NCBI RefSeq assembly: GCF_040361335.1
Contig: NZ_APNM01000029.1
Location: 1 to 6,437 of the forward strand
DNA: 6,437 nucleotides
Direction: 5' to 3'
From: APNM01 sp040361335
GTDB taxonomy: Bacteria > Pseudomonadota > Gammaproteobacteria > Nevskiales > Salinisphaeraceae
How positions within the stretch are numbered: the stretch's first letter is position 1; the number at the start of each line of letters is the position of its first letter. A model generated the notes under the pieces. That model was given only the letters and a program-made list of their open reading frames with translations, did no database searches and was not told the origin of the DNA. Positions 4,360-6,437 of this stretch are shown here, in pieces. A program made the position numbers and the translations under genes.

Positions 4360-5946
4360 TCAATGAGCTTCGGACCCCGTCCGATACGCCGACAACGGCG
4401 GCATCACGCCTTGGCGCAGCAAAGCCGCCCGGTCCGCCTCGAAGGCGCGGAAGCGCCGCTCCAGATCCCACTGGCGCCGGGCCCGCGCGTTATCGTTCAG
4501 AAAGTCTTGGCACGCGGTCGACGACGGCTCGCCGCAGACCGCCACACGCTCACCCGCCTCGATATCCCGCCACAGGCTCCGGCCCGGCAGGAAGGACACC
4601 TCCAGCGACCGCCGCGCCAAACGCTTCACGTCGGCATAGTCCAGGTCGTAGGTCTCGACGGCGCGCACGTACTCCCGGGTGAGATCGGTGCGGAGAATGC
4701 CTTCGTCGTCGGTGGACAGCACCACCGGCACGCCGTAGCGCCGGTAGGTCGGAAACGGATGCTCGCGGCCGGACACGCCCAGCAGCATCGCATTGCTGGT
4801 CAGGTTGATCTCCACCGCGACCCCGTCGCGGGCCATGGCCCGCAGCAGCCGCTCCGGCTCCTCCTCGTAGGCGATATCCACCCCATGGCCGATGCGTTCC
4901 GCCCTGGCGAGTTCGATCGCCTGCCGCACATGCCCGGACAAGTCGCCCGGCGGCACCTGCCCCAACGTCAGCTCCCCGGCATGCAGGGTCACGCGCACCG
5001 CCGGGTGCCGCGCGGCGATGCGCCCCACCATCGCCATCTGCTCGCGGTAGCGGGCCAGCACCCCGGCATCGTCCTCCGGCGCGACCAGGTTCACCGCCAC
5101 TACCCGCGGATCGGCCTCGGCGACGGCGAAGGCCACCATCACCTGGGCCAACACCTCGGCCGGCGGCGCCGTGCGATGCACCTCCGCGATATAACGCACG
5201 GACACCGGGCAATCGCCCGCCGGCCCCAGCCGGCAATCCAGGCGCCGCCCGGCCACCTCCTCCATCCGATCCACCCGCCGCCGCGCCTCGGCCACAATCT
5301 CGTCCAGTCCGTGCCGCCGCAGCGCCGCCTCGCTCTCGGGCCCGGCATCGGCCAGTTCCAGCTCCCGCGCCAACACCTTGGCCCGATCCAGCCCCAGGCC
5401 CAGGATCAGCTCCAGATGGCTCACCTCCTGACGGGCATTGCGCTCGACCACCTCGGCCAGCATCCGCCCGTACCGCCGCCCGCTGACCGCCGCGATCCGC
5501 CCGAACACCCCGAAGAAATGATCGTGCCGCGCCCCCGCATCCGGCATCGCCGCGGCCGCCCGCAACGACCAGGCATCCACCAGTTCGCCCCGGCTGACGA
5601 GCCCCTCCTCCAATGCCCGCCGCAACGCCGGCGACCCATCACAAGGCGGCGCCGAAAGAAACGCCGACTCCGGATCGATACACAACCCATCCGCCAACGC
5701 CCAATCGACATACCGCTCCGGATACACCGCCCCGCTCAGATGCGTATGCAGATCGGCCCCCTTGGGCATGGCCTGGAGGAACATGCGGAGGTCGGGCGGG
5801 TGATTGCTTACGGCCTCGAAGATTCGGGCCGTGGTGGTGGCATTATCTGTTTCGGGGGAGGAGGAAGGGGAGTGGGGGAATGCGGTGCAGCCAGCGGCCA
5901 ACAAGACACAGCCAGCCAGCGCTATGAGCCGGTGGAGTCGTGTCAT
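4360..5946 (-). CDS. Adenosine deaminase-superfamily lipoprotein (ADGF/ADA2-like)
   Basis: A 528-residue predicted lipoprotein with a metal-dependent adenosine deaminase fold. The N-terminus has MTRLHR, a hydrophobic run and a signal-peptidase II site ending in LLAAGC (C20). T21 follows rather than Asp, so outer-membrane sorting is expected. Catalytic landmarks are MPKGADLHTHLSG with metal ligands H67 and H69, HAGE (H322 and catalytic E325), RIGHG (H354), and LSTDDEG with metal ligand D413. MPKG before the HxH motif, and a length well above the ~340 residues of cytosolic adenosine deaminases, point to the secreted ADGF/ADA2-like branch. Six further cysteines (89, 102, 238, 246, 471, 479) fit an oxidising envelope location. 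The likely reaction is hydrolytic deamination of adenosine or deoxyadenosine for purine salvage; the substrate is inferred. GGAGG abuts the ATG with no spacer, yet an in-frame TAG at 5971-5973 with no start after it rules out an earlier start. Confidence 0.88.
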   Translation of the reverse strand: MTRLHRLIALAGCVLLAAGCTAFPHSPSSSPETDNATTTARIFEAVSNHPPDLRMFLQAMPKGADLHTHLSGAVYPERYVDWALADGLCIDPESAFLSAPPCDGSPALRRALEEGLVSRGELVDAWSLRAAAAMPDAGARHDHFFGVFGRIAAVSGRRYGRMLAEVVERNARQEVSHLELILGLGLDRAKVLARELELADAGPESEAALRRHGLDEIVAEARRRVDRMEEVAGRRLDCRLGPAGDCPVSVRYIAEVHRTAPPAEVLAQVMVAFAVAEADPRVVAVNLVAPEDDAGVLARYREQMAMVGRIAARHPAVRVTLHAGELTLGQVPPGDLSGHVRQAIELARAERIGHGVDIAYEEEPERLLRAMARDGVAVEINLTSNAMLLGVSGREHPFPTYRRYGVPVVLSTDDEGILRTDLTREYVRAVETYDLDYADVKRLARRSLEVSFLPGRSLWRDIEAGERVAVCGEPSSTACQDFLNDNARARRQWDLERRFRAFEADRAALLRQGVMPPLSAYRTGSEAH

Positions 5947-5982
5947 CCTCCAAACACCACGCCGTCTGTGCTATGTCAGCGT

Positions 5983-6011
5983 AACAGGAGTCACATCAGT
6001 GGTTTCCTGTT
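5983..6011. repeat. Short inverted repeat at the compositional boundary
   Basis: AACAGGA (5983-5989) is the exact complement of TCCTGTT (6005-6011), with an inner CAC/GTG pair (5992-5994, 5999-6001). It spans the stop codon of the HNH remnant and the change from GC-rich to AT-rich sequence. It may be a weak terminator for the HNH gene or a trace of recombination. No T run follows on the - strand, so neither role is firm. Confidence 0.35.
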
Positions 6012-6388
6012 GACGCAATAGTTATACCTTTGCTCTCAATAACCGTTTTCAGCATTGCTGAATACTCAGCTTTCACCCCAATCATTTCTTCAATTTGACG
6101 CCAGAGAAGTTTCTTTAGTACCGAATTTTTTTGAGACAAAAAACGCTCAATCAGATTGCTAAACTCCTCTAGCTTTTCCACTTTACGCTCTACTAGATTT
6201 TGTCGCTTAAGGTTATTTAATTCCAGTATTCGTATAGTAACCTCAGCACGGTTGTTAGCACATTTCCAGAATACTAAAGGACCCTGGTGATCAAGCAATC
6301 CTTCAACGTCATCCCTATATGGGTCTAGAAACTCATTACCTTCTTCATAATAATCATTTTTTCTTCTATTGCATTCTCTGCAAGCAAT
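5996..6388 (-). pseudogene. HNH endonuclease, PtuB/TIGR02646-like, 5'-truncated
   Basis: The frame reads 130 residues from 6388 to a TGA at 5996, well beyond its first possible initiator (TTG at 6298). The start of the readable part, ACRECNRRKNDYY, is the second half of an HNH/zinc-knuckle motif (CxxCN). It is followed by EFLDPYRDDVEGLL and GPLVF, then NNRAEVTIRILELNN, a basic coiled region, and a tail with AEYSAMLKTVI. I recognise this order (DPY.DD.E, A..TI.ILxLN, EFSAML) from HNH proteins of the TIGR02646/PtuB group, found in Septu and retron-linked phage-defence systems. The upstream part with the first catalytic His is missing: an in-frame TGA lies at 6389-6391 and unrelated sequence follows. 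It is therefore a non-functional fragment. Its AT-rich composition contrasts sharply with the neighbouring genes and suggests horizontal acquisition. The family call is from memory of motif order. Confidence 0.65.
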
Positions 6389-6390
6389 TC

Positions 6391-6437
6391 ACTAGTGTCC
6401 GGTTAAATTATCGAACAAATTCAATTGGTTATTGATT
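6391..6437. mobile_element. Possible insertion-sequence end
   Basis: The last 47 bases do not continue the HNH frame. They begin ACTAGTGTCCGGTTAAATTA, which resembles insertion-sequence terminal repeats of the TAGTGTCCGGTT kind; this is from memory and no family can be assigned. The abrupt loss of HNH homology exactly here fits an insertion. The other end and any transposase would lie beyond the window. Confidence 0.35.

Noticed and set aside
5908..5919. Alternative lipobox LAGC at C13 of the deaminase
   Set aside because: It is a good four-residue match, but the hydrophobic core before it would be only about six residues. C20 gives a normal-length signal peptide.
4363..6021. 552-codon open frame on the + strand opposite the deaminase gene
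   Set aside because: Its translation is His/Arg/Pro-rich with no domain and lies antisense to a gene with all deaminase catalytic motifs. Long antisense frames are expected in GC-rich DNA.
6009..6028. TTGACG followed by TATACC as a + strand promoter
   Set aside because: The spacing between the two boxes is far too short for a sigma-70 promoter, and no gene lies downstream on that strand.
5996..6298. A complete 100-residue protein starting at TTG 6298
   Set aside because: The same frame continues upstream to 6388 with HNH motif residues (ACRECN, LDPYRDD), so this is the tail of a larger broken gene.

Overview
The window looks like chromosomal DNA from a high-GC proteobacterium, most likely a gammaproteobacterium. 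This rests on the strongly G/C-biased third codon positions of the main genes, the lipoprotein signal, and dense extragenic palindromes of the CCCTCTCCCC...GGGGAGAGGG type with a GTCAGGGTGAGGG-like tail. The species cannot be named from this sequence. Only the last ~450 bases differ: they are clearly AT-rich and look acquired.

Layout. Bases 1-155 hold two extragenic palindromes. Next, on the + strand, is a MoxR-type AAA+ ATPase (156-1055) followed by a CoxE-like von Willebrand factor A (VWA) protein (1421-2581). This ATPase-plus-VWA pair is a widespread metal- or cofactor-insertion/chaperone type. The two genes are separated by a 371-bp repeat block (1055-1425) bounded by a perfect 17-bp inverted repeat. 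Its left end overlaps the last base of the moxR stop codon, and its right end contains the GTG start of the VWA gene. A pair of oppositely oriented palindromes (2624-2723) fills the gap between the converging VWA and SDR genes.

Everything from 2754 onward is on the - strand. In transcription order: the 3' part of an HNH endonuclease gene resembling the PtuB/TIGR02646 type (5996-6388, AT-rich, 5' end lost); a 528-residue lipoprotein of the adenosine deaminase superfamily, ADGF/ADA2-like (4360-5946); a type II antitoxin of the addiction-module component family (4104-4316); a ParE/RelE-like toxin gene whose middle has been replaced by two tandem palindromes (3892-4107); a 76-residue single-span membrane protein (3633-3863); and a classical short-chain dehydrogenase (2754-3548).

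How it fits together. The ATPase and VWA protein probably work as one unit, as in other MoxR/CoxE pairs, but no carbon monoxide dehydrogenase or other client gene is visible. The deaminase probably acts on nucleosides in the cell envelope. The toxin-antitoxin locus is a relic with only the antitoxin intact. The HNH fragment is probably a defence-island remnant, cut off at about 6390 by sequence that may be the end of an insertion element. The strongest theme is intergenic repeats that have inserted into, amplified beside, or supplied start and stop signals to real genes.
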